DNA from: Morinoia aosen
Lineage: Eukaryota; Arthropoda; Malacostraca; Amphipoda; Talitridae
DNA: 64,000 nt
Reading direction: 5' to 3'
Assembly (NCBI GenBank): GCA_030386875.1
Contig: CM059579.1
Span: forward strand, 89,904,253 to 89,968,252
Shown: positions 25,126 to 37,705 of the stretch, piece by piece
Numbering within the stretch: position 1 is the stretch's first letter
How the letters are laid out: each line of letters opens with the position of its first letter
The notes under the pieces: generated by a model
The model's input: only the letters and a program-made list of their open reading frames with translations
What the model was told of the DNA's origin: nothing
Databases searched by the model: none
Position numbers and translations under genes: made by a program

Positions 25126-25898
25126 TTTCAAATATTTTATCTGATCTCTCATTTCTTTTCTGTTTTCTTTTACATCGTCTACTTCCTAGCACGATATTCT
25201 GATAACTTCAATTTTCATTCACTGACTGGAACAGTATTTTGAACCGTATTTTGATGGGGACAGCCCCTTGAGCTGTTCCCCTGCACTTCATGTTTGTTCC
25301 CCCGCTTTATTTACCAAAGATTGTCTATGCTGCTTCGCTACCAAAATAAAACTTAAAAAAACATAAACCAAAGTTTTTATAAACCCTATCAGTAACAATT
25401 TAGCGCCGGTCAGTTCGGGCTGAAATTTAGTTCTTTCGCTAAAAAATACAGGAGAAAGTGGCACCAGCTGTTCCTTCCCCAAAAGTGTTTCTCTTTATTT
25501 TGTAGGAGTGAAGGGTTTTACAATCCTCTCTTCCGTTTCATTCCTGCCTTTTTCGATATTTGAGTTATTACTATTATTAAGTTTAGCGTACTGTCAGCAT
25601 TCCAAGACTTTCATTATTCTTACCCTCCTTCGTTTCTCTTGAGCTCTTCCCCTCACTCCCCTATTGCTCCCCCACGTCATACACGTGACACCCTTCATAC
25701 TTCCCTCACTTCCCGCAAGACTTCGCTAGCTCCCCTCAACCGGCCCTCTCTTCACTTTCACTCAGTCCCTAAAGTAACCTTGACTTCCTTCCCTCCACTC
25801 TCTTCCCAAACTTTCCTCACTCTCAAACAATATTCCCTCACTCCAGTCATACTGCCCTCATTTCCTACGTTCCCTCACGCTTTTCCATTATACCGGTC
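25126..25898. other. Intergenic stretch, no gene seen
   Basis: No recognisable gene. From 25640 the DNA is again rich in CCCTCACTTCCC-like pyrimidine motifs, continuing past the SINE fragment to about 26150. Confidence 0.45.
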
Positions 25899-26037
25899 TT
25901 GACCGGGGGAAAGCGTAATGGCGTCCTGGCGTTAGTTATAAGGCATTTGAAAATCCAATGTATAAGGTGATATGTATCAGGCTTGAAATTGGAAATAAAG
26001 CATCCGTAGATGCCTTCATTATTATTATTATTTCTTA
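25899..26037 (+). mobile_element. 5'-truncated SINE, copy 2
   Basis: This lacks the tRNA head but shares the body and tail with the copies at 23.3 and 56.2 kb: GACCGGGGGAAAGCG, TTAGTTATAAGGCATTTGA and AAAGCATCCGTAGATGCC in that order. It ends in an (ATT)n tail at about 26017-26032. 5' truncation with an intact tail is typical of retroposition. Confidence 0.85.
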
Positions 26038-26315
26038 CCTCCAGCACATTACCCTCGCTGTCTCACCTCTCCCTTTGAAGCACCCTCACATCCCTCACAA
26101 CTACCCCTGGTTCCCTCACGCTGCCCCGCGCTCCCCTCACTCCCTGTAATCAAATTAGAGGCGTCACAGAACCATTTGGCGCTCCGTCCAAAAGCATCGA
26201 TCGTTCCTCAGGTCCACCTGTGGGGAAACACGGAACGCGCGACGGCAACACCGCGCAACTTGGCTTTCTTCATGGGCTCACGCGAGCCTCAGGAGCGCCG
26301 TGGTGGCTTGAGTGA

Positions 26316-26346
26316 TGACTTCAGTGGATGATGGTCTCGAGTTCTC
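26316..26346. repeat. 31-bp sequence shared with the 34-bp array
   Basis: Identical to the two interruptions of the minisatellite at 22084 and 22201 (starts TGACTTCAGTGG, ends CTCGAGTTCTC). Confidence 0.9.
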
Positions 26347-26357
26347 AAGTGCGTGTA

Positions 26358-26645
26358 TAGTGGGAATAAGAGTCATTTGTTCTGTTAAAGGAGGTAATTA
26401 TTTGTCGTACTTTTCTTAATCATCATTTCATAGATGAAGTTGGAATATTCAGGAACGACCTTGTTTAGAAAAGCAGAGGCCGTAAAGAATCGCAACACGC
26501 GAACGTGATAGTAAGAATGGGAGTCATTTGTTATTTTAAAAGGGTAAGCATTCGTTATAATTTTCTCAATCGTTTCAAACATGAATGTAAAACACTCGTG
26601 GAAGACTTTGATTTGAATAGGAGTGGCCGTAGAGATTCAAACCAC
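26358..26645. repeat. Old tandem duplication, unit about 155 bp
   Basis: Two diverged copies. Each contains GGAATAAGAGTCATTTGTT or GAATGGGAGTCATTTGTT, then TTAAAxGGxxAxxATTCGT, TTTTCTYAATC, CATxxATG, and GGCCGTAxAGATTC near the end. Confidence 0.7.
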
Positions 26646-27634
26646 TTTGAAATCACTGGAAGAATTAACACTTGACGCTTGCGACACTCAGTAATTGTTT
26701 TGGTTTCATCATCCTGGGAGAAATATACGAGTAGAAGGCATGTTTTTGCCTTTGCAAAACGTATTCCGAATAGATTATTGTATATTCGGTCGTACGGGAC
26801 AGATCAGAAGAAATTGTTACTTTCTCTTTCGAATTCTTATGATTTTTCGGTTAAAATCCAAAATACAAATACATATTAAAAACTAAAATTCCTTGCTCTT
26901 GTGGTTTTTGAATGATGGTAAATATACGTAGTTATCTTAATGGGGCAAAAAATACCACTTAGAATAAATAGGTAAAATAAATAAATAAAATAGTTAAAAT
27001 AAATAAATGGATAAAAAGGTAAAATTTCACAATCCATCATTTTTTACAGCATTATGAGGCGATATGAAGCGATTCAAGTTCTTTTGCCTTCACGTACGTT
27101 TTTTAGGAAGCTGACGTGAATGTCTCGATCAGTCACTGGGTCCCAAGTCAGACCCTCGAATTTACTCTCTATCTCATGCAGGTCAGAACCTGCAGAGCAC
27201 AAAATAAAATTCATATTTCCTGCTGCCAGAAAGTTTTCGTTTACAACAAAGCTACATTTTAGCTCCGATGAATATTATTTTCACCGCAACACATCTAACT
27301 AACGGAGTGATCCATCCAGCGTACGATTCAAATTGCATTGTGGAGTGCAACCCCATGTTTTTTCACTTAAACAATGAGCACACCAGAATTAAGAAAAACT
27401 GGGAAAGAAAAGCCAGAGCAGCACCGCTGTGTCAGCGATCTCTTTGTGAGTAAAATATCTAAGAGATGATATTTTGAATGTCTCTCTCAATCATATAATT
27501 AGCCCCCGACTCTGCTATAGTAGGCCTCCCATGGTTCGTCTATCAATTAAGGACATTAATTTTTAGAAATTTTTAAAATCCAAAGTGATATACATCTCAT
27601 ATTTCAATTTTTTTGAAAATGAACGGTTTTTATT
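26646..27634. other. Intergenic stretch, AT simple repeat in part
   Basis: 26955-27023 is an AAATAAATA/GGTAAAAT simple tract. Nothing else is recognisable. Confidence 0.45.
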
Positions 27635-27795
27635 TCTTTCTTCTTTCTCTCTTCTTTCTATCTTCTTTCTATCTTCTTTCTTTCTGTCTTTCTTTCCTTC
27701 CTTCCTTCCTTCTTTCTCCTTTCTCTCATCTTTCTATCTTCTTTCTTTATTTCTTTCTTTCTCTCTCCTTTCTTTATTTCTTTCTTTCTATTTTC
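27635..27795. repeat. Pyrimidine microsatellite (CTTT)n/(CTTC)n
   Basis: Near-continuous plus-strand pyrimidines with TTTCTTTC and CTTCCTTCC runs. It is a homopurine/homopyrimidine tract able to form triplex DNA. Confidence 0.9.
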
Positions 27796-28339
27796 GCTCC
27801 GGCAGGAAGAGACCTCAAGGCAGCAGAGCGGCCGAGGGAACATGCGGCGGAACAGCGGCGGCCTGTCTCACGCAGGCGCTAAACAGGCTTCTGTGCAAAT
27901 AGCCTTATCTTAAAACAAGCATTATCTTATCAGGGGGCTGCTGGCGAAGATAAGGGGAGGCACGAGGGCCTCTGAAGTGAGGGCTGCCGCATTGTGTCAT
28001 AAGTTCTGCACAGGAAATTATACGAACATAAAACTTAACGTGTCTTCAAAGTTAAACACTTATGCGCGTTGAAGTAAAAATGGTGAGTTTTGTTTAGATA
28101 AAAAGTAATTAACTTACCCATAGTGTTGAAATGTAGAGTTTTATGATATATTTTGAACTGTGTTATTATATTGACGTATCTTACAACATATGCTAAAGTT
28201 TTATTCGACACTATCCTTGTACTCTAAAACTAATGCGTGCGTAAATAGAGTTTATATATAAATGGAACCACTCAATTGCACCTAATCATTTCCATTTTCA
28301 GGAAATTAATTGCGGGCTCTTGAATTAGTTTAAACCTAG
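27796..28339. other. Intergenic stretch, no gene seen
   Basis: Begins with a short GC-rich patch (27796-27880), then AT-rich DNA. No recognisable gene. Confidence 0.4.
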
Positions 28340-28421
28340 TAACAGTAAGGCGTCTGTATTGCACAGCTCCTCAAAAGGTCAAGAGAAACCTCTTGTGCCT
28401 TTGAATTTCCAAGGTTTTTGC
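28340..28421 (+). repeat. Dispersed repeat, partner of 34845-34926 (inverted)
   Basis: The reverse complement of this 82-bp stretch is clearly homologous to 34845-34926. Shared blocks are TAACAGTAAGGYGTCTGTATT, GCACAGCTCCTC, GGTCAAGAGAAACCT and CTTTGAATTTCCAAG. It is a small unclassified interspersed repeat. Confidence 0.8.
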
Positions 28422-30645
28422 TCTTTATATTCAAGCCAATTTTAAGACTTATATCCTTTAGATTGTTTACTAATCCAGTTCTGTTTTATCCACGATACAG
28501 AGCGTAATTTTAAGCAGAATATTGGCGGAACTTTTCTCTGAAGATATTAAGAGAATTAAATCTCACTTTGTTCAATTCTGCATGAGAGCTTCCCTCAGTA
28601 CTGCACTGAGGACCAAACACGGCCATATTTCTGGTCATTTTTGTTATGGAGTTTCATCCTAATTTTTTGCGTTCACTCTTAACTTTTTCATCAGAAAACC
28701 AAAGTTTTCTGGAAATTTTCCAGCGTTATCCTGCACTGGGGTTCCTGAACACTATGAACACTATGGTAGGAGCTGCTGTGCTGTCATGGCGTTATATGAC
28801 ACAAGAGATGGCGAATCACACGCAACAGAATCACGCTGATTAAAACGTGCTGTGCACCATATTCATCACAACTGTCAGGTTCATGAACTGTTCATAAAGC
28901 TACAGTATTTTGCTGGCACCGCACGCTGCACGTTCGTGCATCACACAGGCAGCAGAGATGGGATAGAATTGAGGCTTCTTTCTCGAAATCTCCTCTGGCC
29001 AGCGATCTCTGCAGCAAAATGCAATACATAAGTTACACCAAAAAAATGGACATCAAATTACATCATACACGGCTAAGGTAAATTTATATATAATAATTCA
29101 AAAGGTTCATACTAGGCGGCTAAGGAAAATTCCAAAGCAGGCATTTTTAGAGTGTAATTGAGCGATCAGAGCTGTATTGTGGCTTCGCTAGAGGTGACGA
29201 GGCCTTTTGTTCTTTTGTTCGAACTCCACCAACTTAACGGCCTGTGTTTTGCGTTTTGAAGTGCTGGCCAATTCCACCACTTAAAGCTGATCTATGAATG
29301 AAAATTATTATTACTTCTTCGAGTTTTAATTTTACATACAAAATTAGTATTATTTCTTGGAGCTCTAATTTTACATGCTGTAGTTACTCTTCGATTGTGT
29401 TTTTGTTGGGTCGTACAATATTCCTCGATCGTCGTAAAGTTCGGTTGCATTTCTTTGTCCAGGTAGCTCGCAATTACGGTACCTGCCATTTATTATTGTG
29501 CAGAGAAATGCACTGAATTACGTTCTTTTTTATTCTTGCTATAGAATTGAACATTGTAAAGTTTTTTGCCCATGTAGCAAACAATAAATGATGCTTCTCG
29601 GCATGCACTGTGGAGCTGGTGCATGACACAGTTGCTCAATTGGGAAGTGTAAGTCACCTCACTACGCTGTAAATCTGAGCATCTATTCTCGACAATATTT
29701 GGACATCAGTCCGGAATGATCAAGAAACAGACAGATGATGGTGTATTTAACTCTTTATCTTCAGCATTTTTCTACTCACATTACCGTCATCACAACCACC
29801 ATCATTCAACTTACTCTGGCATCAGGTGGAGACCGACATCAGAATGAGGAAGGAGCTGCCACTCAGCAGTGAACCAGAAAAAACACACAAGGGAAAAATT
29901 TAACAAGAAATACAATATATTGAGGTTATTTTAAAAGTAGACCGAAAAGACCTCTGTGATAAGGGTTGATGTCAAACATTAAAAGTTTGAAACTTGCCAA
30001 AACAAAACCCTTACGGTGTGCGTTAGAGGTGTACGTGTGCTCCAGAAGCTGTTCGGTGAGGTCTGTTCAAGGCTTGAAAGGACATGTTGTCGAGTGGCGG
30101 TGTGGGCGATAGCGCTATCCTGGTACACAACACACCGCACAACACACAACACTCGTCCCTACAACACACATGCTGGTCAACACTCAACACACAGGAAGCG
30201 GATATTGGGCTCTACCGGGCGGAAATTTGATGGTTAATGAGTTTAGAATTTTATTTTTTGCTCTTTTGCAGAGGACATTTGTTGAAAAAGAGAGGATAAG
30301 TCTGCGATATTCTTGTCGTATTTTTTGAACAACTTTTCAAAAAATAATTCAGTTGAATATTCCGTCCATTATTTGTTTCCATTAAGTGATTATGCATTTT
30401 ATCAGAAAAAATGTTTCAGGAGATCGACGTCACGCTAGTGTACTTGTGAATTCATTGAATTGAAGATATGCTCTGACTGTATCCAGCTGGGCTGTTTTCT
30501 ACAAATAAGTGCATTTTTAAATAAATTTTCACAAACGATTAAACCATAACTAAAAAACATTGCATTCGACACTTAATCCTGACTGAAATGTATAAAAGGG
30601 CTACGGCGTTGTATTTGCAGAGGTTGAAACTCTGTTGCTCCTAAA
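28422..30645. other. Intergenic stretch, no gene seen
   Basis: No recognisable gene. A phrase of about 35 bp with TTTTAATTTTACAT is duplicated at about 29300-29340 and 29343-29378. ACAACACAC-type simple sequence lies at 30125-30192. Confidence 0.45.
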
Positions 30646-30845
30646 TACAGTATGTCCCACAAAAACCCGAACCGAGTATTTATTTTCCCGTATCAGTAAT
30701 ACCATCATAAGAATACCATAAACATTCAATTTATACCAAAATTATGCTTCAAAATTAACATATAGAAAAGGTATTACTGATTATGATGGTATTACTGATA
30801 CGGAAGAATAAATACTCGGTTCGGGTTTTTGTGGGACATACTGTA
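30646..30845. mobile_element. Tc1/mariner-type MITE, copy 1
   Basis: A 196-bp element flanked by TA target duplications (30646-30647 and 30844-30845). Terminal inverted repeats of about 60 bp start CAGTATGTCCCAC and continue AAAAACCCGAACCGAG; the right end is nearly exact. The interior is about 70 bp, AT-rich and non-coding. The TA duplication and CAGTATGTCCCAC-type terminus fit a non-autonomous relative of the Tc1/mariner superfamily. A second copy lies at 63319-63504. Confidence 0.88.
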
Positions 30846-31069
30846 TATGCCATGGAAGTGCCATGTTTTACAACCCCCTCCCACCCCTCCCCACTCTCCT
30901 CTTCAGAGAAACACTCGTTGTGAGCCGCACTTGTAGCGCTGTGTGTTGCTGTGTGTTGTATACACGCCAGACTCAGAGCTGCTCACCACTAGAAGCTTTC
31001 TTCCGGCCTCTTCAAACTCATGCCCACGCCAGGAAGTGTGTCAAGATCCGTTTCTCTTTGTATTGCAGC

Positions 31070-31282
31070 CACCAATGATTTCCTCATTGTGATTCAACGA
31101 GTCAAATGTTATAATGTATTGACGTTCTTTAGTAAAAAGTGTAAGAGATATTCAATAAATTATAATTGGAGTGTAATGATTTCCTTACTGTGATTGAATG
31201 GCATTGGTTTAAGTGTTAGAATAGCATTGACGTTCTCTGATCTAAATTTTTAGAGACATATTCGATGTATTATAAGCAAACA
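31070..31282. repeat. Old tandem duplication, unit about 105 bp
   Basis: Two copies share AATGATTTCCTYAYTGTGATT, TGTTAKAATxxxATTGACGTTCT, AGAGAYATTC and ATxxATTATAA in the same order. Confidence 0.75.
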
Positions 31283-32005
31283 TCTACTATATAGTTTATC
31301 TTCTAAGAACTGACGGGACGTCAAAATCTCTATTCTATCAAAAAAAATTTCTTCATAGTTAGTTATGCGTAGTGCTTGAATATACTTTGAATATCAGTCC
31401 TGCTGACGACTGCCTTAAAATGTATTTCATTTACCGCACCAGTTGCGCTATGTTTCATTTCTGAGTAATCGCTCATAAATCACATAATTAATTTTTTGCT
31501 CATAAATAAACTTCTTCGCTCACACTCAGAGTGTATCACTTTTGTGAGCAGGTGAGAGCTGAGAGCATCTCCGGTGAAGCGCAGAGGTGGACCTCGAGAC
31601 TTGAACCTTCATGTCACGTGTGCCTTGTGAACGTGGGCTTGATAGTCTGGTCTCAAGGACAACCACTTAGACTGCATGTGGTTGTGATAACACTCGTGCA
31701 TGTGAGTGCAATTACATGAGCTGCATGCATCCAGTTTATTCTGTACTCGACATGTGATCGTGTCGTTGCCAGGAACCGCGCTGGGCCTGCCAAAGTCCCA
31801 ACTTGCCCTGTGCCCACTTTGTTCCCTAAGCTGGAGTAGCGTTAAGGCCATTAGGATGGCTGCCGGCCACTCACAGCGCCCGCCACTCATCACCGAGAAT
31901 GCCTCTGCCACTCACCAGCATTGCTGCGCAGCTATATATATATATACAGCGCGTACGTTCGTACGCCTGGCTGAGTGTGGACGGCGGTAGAAGAAACAAG
32001 GTAGG
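31283..32005. other. Intergenic stretch, no gene seen
   Basis: Short frames only, none recognisable. A small TATATATATA tract at 31931-31945 is followed by CGCGTACGTTCGTACG. Confidence 0.4.
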
Positions 32006-32779
32006 GTCAAACCAGTCAAACTAGTCAAACCAGTCAAACCAGTCAAACCAGTCAAGACAGTCAGCCAAACCAGTCAAACCAGTCAGTCAAGCCAGTCAAA
32101 CCAGTCAAACCAGTCAGTCAAACCAGTCAAACCAGTCAAACCAGTCAAATTAGTCAAACCAGTAAAACCAGTCAGTCAAACCAGTCAAACCAGTCAAACC
32201 AGTCAAACCAGCCAAACCAGTCAAACCAGTCAAACCAGTCAAACTAGTCAAACCAGTCAAACCAGTCAGTCAAACCATTCAAACCAGTCAAACTAGTCAA
32301 ACCTGTCAAACCAGCCAAACCAGTCAAACCAGTCAAACCAGTCAGTCAAACCAGCCAAACCAGTCAAACCAGTCAAACCAGTCAAACTAGTCAAACCAGT
32401 CAAACCAGTCAGTCAAACCAGCCAAACCAGTCAAGCCAGTCAAACCAGTCAAACCAGTCAAACCAGTCAAACCAGTCAAACCAGCAAAACCAGTCAAACC
32501 AGTTAAACCAGTCAAACCAGTCAAACCAGTCAAACCAGTCAAACTAGTCAATTAGTCAGTCAAACCAGCCAAACCAGTCAAACCAGCCAAACCAGTCAAA
32601 CTAGTCAAACCAGTCAAACCAGTCAGTCAAACCAGCCAAACCAGTCAAACCAGTCAAATCAGTCAAACCAGTCAAACCACTCAAACCACTCAAACTAGTC
32701 AAACCAGTCAAACCAGTCAGTCAAACTAGTCAAACCAGTCAAACCAGTCAGTCAAACCAGTCAAACCAGTCAAACCAGT
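32006..32779. repeat. 9-bp minisatellite (AAACCAGTC), about 86 units
   Basis: Units of TCAAACCAG are punctuated by 4-bp insertions that give CAGTCAGTC, and by AAACTAGTC and CAGCCAAAC variants. A block containing CAGTCAGTCAAACCAGCC recurs at roughly regular spacing, so groups of units were copied together. Confidence 0.95.
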
Positions 32780-34844
32780 TTATGCCTCAGCATTAGGGAT
32801 CTACGAGTATATTACTTTATGGCCCTAATCTCCCTCGAACATTTATCCATGAGAAAATATTTATCCTATCTAGTTGAGTATACAGAATGTGTTGCTAGAA
32901 ATGGATTTGGAAACTACGTATGAATTTCGGAGAAATTGCTCAATGGAAAAATATTGTGCACAAATAAGAGAATCCAAAGTATTCATACATTTCTTAGAGC
33001 CCTAAGTAGTATATTCCAGTTCTAAACAATTTTAATTAATCCATATTAGTTAGATTTGATTAAGTTAAGATAGATGAGGCTTCGTTATAAGTTAACTTAG
33101 GTGAGGTTAAAAGCGGTCAATATGCAACAACTAAAACTCTGTTTATGTATAGGTCCTGTCATAACGCCACCACGGTTCGAGAAGTTTAAATATATTCCTG
33201 CCACACACTGTGTTAGTGTGTGTGTACATATGAGCCTCACCCCTGCATGCTGCCTCAACACACAACACACAACACACAACACAGCAACACACAACACAGC
33301 AACACACAACACACGACTAGAAAATGAAGCCAGGAGAGTACATATGTTCGGATGCCCTTGAGCTTCCCTCTTGACATAATTGTACTTCCCATTATCACCA
33401 ATATATGGTGGTCGTGTTATAGATTTCAAAACATTCTATGGAACAAAGGATGTACAAAGGATAGAAGAATGTATAAAGGGAAGGAAAATATTTTGACGAC
33501 ATTACTTAAATGCTCGGAGCAAATTCCCGGGATTTATATTACGAACGTTCATACATATGTCGGTGCTATGTTAACTTGAATGATCTATTTTTTCATACAG
33601 CATGTGCAGCTGTTGCAGGCGTGCGAGGGGCCCTGTGGTGTTAACTTCTAGCATTGTTTTGACCGCGATTAAACGAACGTGAGGCCAGAAAGTCCTAAGA
33701 CTCGTACATCGACTTCTGAGTAAAAAAAATTGGCTGAATAAATTGATGCGTGAAGACGTAAACAAATTTGAGTGTCTATGTTACAAGCAGGGGCTACAGG
33801 GGATATGACATCCTCATCCACTCCCTATAATGCGGGCTATATCCATTATCAATCATGAGTTTTATGAAAAATTAATTAGGGGTTTTTCTTGTGGTGGTGT
33901 GAAGAGAGCGTTTCCGAAAATTTGTGCAGTTAAATGGATAAATAATAATTGAAACTGATGTTAGACTTAATCAAGGCCAGTGTAGACAGGATACAAGAGT
34001 ATAGATTTAGAAAGAACTAAGCGCAGGTCTTGACTGACGCAAGTTGAGTTCGAGGGATTACCCTGTATTTATTTTTTAGCAAATGACAGGATTCTTATTA
34101 ACTCATTTCGAGGACGATATGTTCCCGCTTCTAAGCAAGCAAATTTACCGTACAACTAGCCTAAATAAAGAGTAAAAATAGGAATTCGACGCAAACGCAA
34201 GCTCAAATACATATTGTAAGGGTAAACCATAAAAATGTGCTCAAAAAAGCGATCTTAAAAGAAAAAGTTCAGGCCCCATCCGGCATAAAAATAAAGTGCA
34301 CTTAAGACTCGCGTGTGCAACTTAGGTGTTATTAGCTCGGCCTGAGGTGCCGTCAGAGCGGCGCGCAGGTTTGCGCAGTGACTGTAAATCTTGCAGGATC
34401 GATTGTATCGAAATTAGGGAATTGCAGCGCACGCTGGGGACTGTATATTGTTTCTTGCCTCCACAGCCCTCAACTGTAAATATTTCTGATAATATATGGG
34501 GCCCAGCTATTGATGAGGGCGAGAATGACGGATTGAGAAAGCTAGATTTGTGTTAATATTCAGTCCATAGAGTTTCAGGAAATATTCCTTAACTTTATTT
34601 TGTAAGTTGCATTATTCATACATGCATATCATCTTTCATTAAGGAAGAAGAAATTTGTATAAAACTTCGTTTTAAATGAAGTTGTGTCAGTAACGTAATT
34701 GCTGTCAAGGGACTTGAGACTGCCATTAGTCTCACTAGCCTAAACCACTCTGATAAATTAAAAATTTAATTGAATTAGCTTGAATGAAAATTAAACATTC
34801 AAATTAAAATAAGCTTGAATTTAAAAATGGCTTGAAAACAATTT
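32780..34844. other. Intergenic stretch, no gene seen
   Basis: No recognisable gene. 33249-33315 is an ACACAACACA simple repeat. Confidence 0.45.
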
Positions 34845-34926
34845 GCAAAAAACTTGGAAATTCAAAGGCCCGAAAGGTTTCTCTTGACCCTCGGAGGAGC
34901 TGTGCAATACAGACACCTTACTGTTA
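34845..34926 (-). repeat. Dispersed repeat, partner of 28340-28421 (inverted)
   Basis: Homologous to 28340-28421 on the opposite strand. It begins GCAAAAAACTTGGAAATTC and ends CACCTTACTGTTA. Confidence 0.8.
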
Positions 34927-36036
34927 CTCGATTTTGAGTGCTCCAAAGCGTAGAGTTCATTTCTTGAAAATAAAAGTGCCACTAGCCTCCAATATGGAGT
35001 GTGTTGTAGGCAACCTCGTGAGCGCATCGCCTGGACTCTGTGTGCGTGATGCGCTCACATGTGAGACCTCGTGAGCGTTGCCAACGTACGGTTTTGAAAT
35101 ATTATTTCAAAATCAAAATATTGCTCAGCTTACGTATGTCGCACGTACCGTGATGTGTTAACTATTTTCTGTCCTCTTTTAGAATAGCAATGTTTCAAAT
35201 GTGTGTGCATTTCAATATGCACTTGAAGGTTGTTTCCGCGAGTAGAAAAGTTGTGCTCTTTGTAGTGTACGCTGTTTGTGTGTGTGGGATTGAGATTAAC
35301 CAATAGTAAATCGTGTTTACTACACAATACAATAGAGGATGCTTAGTATATGTATATCAAGCATAAAAGTATGCAACTGTTTGGTGCGTCGAAGCTCCGT
35401 CTCTATTGTGTGACGCCCAGCAGCGGTTTCCTCAACTGATAATTTTAGAGTAATGTCTCGAGTAAGTCTAACAGTTTTGCCTGAAAATTTTCCTTGAAAT
35501 GACTTCTAGCTTTGGCTTCAAGTGGCAACTCTAGAGCAGATTGCAAATTAACAGGGAGTTGTGTTTGTGACATTATTATATTTCCAGCAAATTTAGCCCT
35601 CTACTTCCACTCATGTTTTTGTGTTATTTCATCTTCTTCATTTTTTCATACATTAGCCCATGATTTCGATGAAAATACTTGCATGAGTGTAATTATTGGA
35701 AAACGATGAGAAACTATTGTGAACAGACCAGCAAAAACTTCAATGATTTCACATTTTGATTTTGATGAACTCGGATAAGGACGACACACGTTTCCTTATT
35801 AATTCTCAAAAGGAATTTTTTTACACGAAAGGGGATGGATAGTATTTATAGAGAACATTTTTATGGCTTGTGTAGGTGCAGCATTGTGGTCACGTCAGCC
35901 AGTGTGTTGTGACAGAGAGCGTTTTGTTGTGGCGACCCTCGTTTGTACCTCAGGCCCTCAACGCCTTCCCTCGGCTCGTGCTTCTTTAAACAGGAAATGC
36001 AAGAAATGAGCATTTGTTCTTGTCTGGTTCTCGGCT
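34927..36036. other. Intergenic stretch, no gene seen
   Basis: No recognisable feature. CTCGTGAGCG occurs at 35020 and again at 35069. Confidence 0.4.
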
Positions 36037-36237
36037 TCATATCTTATTGAGGGAAGAATTTCAGTCTTCTAATTCATATTTATCGCTGCCAAAGCCTGCA
36101 AATATAATAGGAAAAGAAATATGTCCTGTCGATAATATTGAAAAGGAAATATGCGAATTTTCAGTTTCATATCTTGTTGAGGGAAGAGTTTTAGTCTTAT
36201 ATAACATATTTGTCGCTGCCAAAACCAGCAAATGAGG
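36037..36237. repeat. Old tandem duplication, unit about 125 bp
   Basis: Two copies share TTCATATCTTRTTGAGGGAAG, then TTxYAGTCTT, then CATATTTRTCGCTGCCAAA, then GCAAAT. An open frame on the plus strand spans both (36014-36235), but it has no recognisable domain. Confidence 0.8.
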
Positions 36238-37220
36238 AAGGGGAGGAAAGTTGCGATGATAAGCAAAGAACTGAGTGGGAGTGATATTGCCTCTTAGACT
36301 GTGACACGCTTCTGTCTGTAGCATGAACTCATATGAGTTAACGCAAAACTTTTTCAATAGATTTTGTTTTGTGAAGTTTCCAGTTTGACGTTGTTTATAG
36401 AATTATTTAGATGAATAAATTTAAAATATTTTTTATTTATGAACCTTTCACAAGAACAAAGCTCATTCTAATGAAAAGTAAGCTACGAAAGCCAAACTTA
36501 GTATGAAATGCAACTGAGAATTTGACCAACCTCGTAGCATGATTAATAATTTATGATTTTTTTATTTTTTTTCTCACTGCATTGGCGGGTCACAAATAAA
36601 TTTAGAGTTTGCATTCACTGAAATAACGGAGAAGGGCAGTTATAGGCCGTCACTCTCTGATGCAGAGCTAGATAAACGGCAGTAAGACATTCCAAACCAT
36701 TTATTATTCTGGAAATGTCAATAAAATTGAATCAAATACGCTATAAGCAATAAAAATGTGCCATTGCCCTATCTCAAATACGCTCAAGAATTTGATAATT
36801 TCGCCTGTATTCTAATTAAACATTGTGTAATGCATTTGATGCAACAACAGTCATTTTTTATGCTTTTCTTTCTGGAGTCTTGCTGAATATCTCCTGAAAG
36901 CTTATTAAAATACCAAAACATTTTTATCGTATTTTTGAGAATGGCTTACAAGCTCGTTAGGGAAATAATTAAATTCCTTGCATGCAGGTAAGAATAATTT
37001 CAAATCAAACCTCAAACGAGCACGAATCCTGCAACAGAAATTTGGCCTCATAAAATTGCACGCAAAGTAAGACATTCTTTTTAACAATGCCTTTGTGTTC
37101 TCAATTGCGTGATTACGGGAAAATAACGGGTGAGTAAAATAAAATAATAAGAAGAATCCCTTACGAATACTGCTCACACATCCAACGTGGTTTCAACATC
37201 AGCTCCTTCTGAAGCTTGCA
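36238..37220. other. Intergenic stretch, no gene seen
   Basis: AT-rich, with no recognisable feature. Confidence 0.45.
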
Positions 37221-37425
37221 TCGCGCACGCGCTCAGGCTCATAGTCCCCGGCGCGTGTGATAGAATTTTAAGACGTGTTCCCATGGCGCCGATTAGCGCC
37301 GTGACCAACGGCCCTATAGCGGCGGCGGGCGGCGATGATCTGCGGTCGCGCGACGGTGATCTGCGCCGGCCGGCGGTGGATGACCGTGCGCCGACCCTGG
37401 TCGAGCAGACGTCCTTATTTGATTT
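37221..37425. other. GC- and CpG-rich island
   Basis: About 200 bp, much richer in GC and CpG than the surrounding AT-rich DNA, with GATCTGCGGTCGCGCGACGG-type sequence. The motif CGGTGATCTGCG/GCGATGATCTGCGG is repeated twice. No conserved protein is recognisable in any frame. It could be a CpG-island fragment, a fragment of acquired DNA or a GC minisatellite remnant. Confidence 0.5.
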
Positions 37426-37565
37426 ATGAAACCTTCATTATAACCAGCATTCACGCCATTGTACGTAGCTCCGGCATTTAAAGCAATAATCGCTGCTACC
37501 CTGATGTGGAGGTCTTCGCGAGTGCGCGTTAATGCACGCAACACTGACACGCGCTCGCATGTTGC

Positions 37566-37705
37566 CAGGATCTGAAATGTGATCACTAACACCAGCAATA
37601 AAAGCTGCAAACACATCACCAACACCTACAATAACATTTGCAAGGGGATCACTAACACCTAAAATAATAGCTGCAAACAGATCACCAACACCTGCAATAA
37701 ATTGA
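37566..37705 (-). repeat. 33-bp tandem repeat, about 4 copies, open as an 11-residue peptide repeat
   Basis: Four units of 33-34 bp share GATCACYAACACC followed by AATAA and GCTGCAAAC. On the minus strand they lie in a 93-codon frame (37438-37719) beginning MLIKDQF. It gives GVGDLFAAIIL, GVSDPLANVIV, GVGDVFAAFIA and GVSDHI. An 11-residue amphipathic period is notable, but I see no promoter, splice context or family match. Most likely this is an accidental frame in a short minisatellite. Confidence 0.6.

Noticed and set aside
29292-29489. 65-codon frame containing MQPNFTTIEEYCTTQ, considered as a transposase fragment
   Set aside because: No catalytic motif or terminal repeats; the resemblance is too weak to support.
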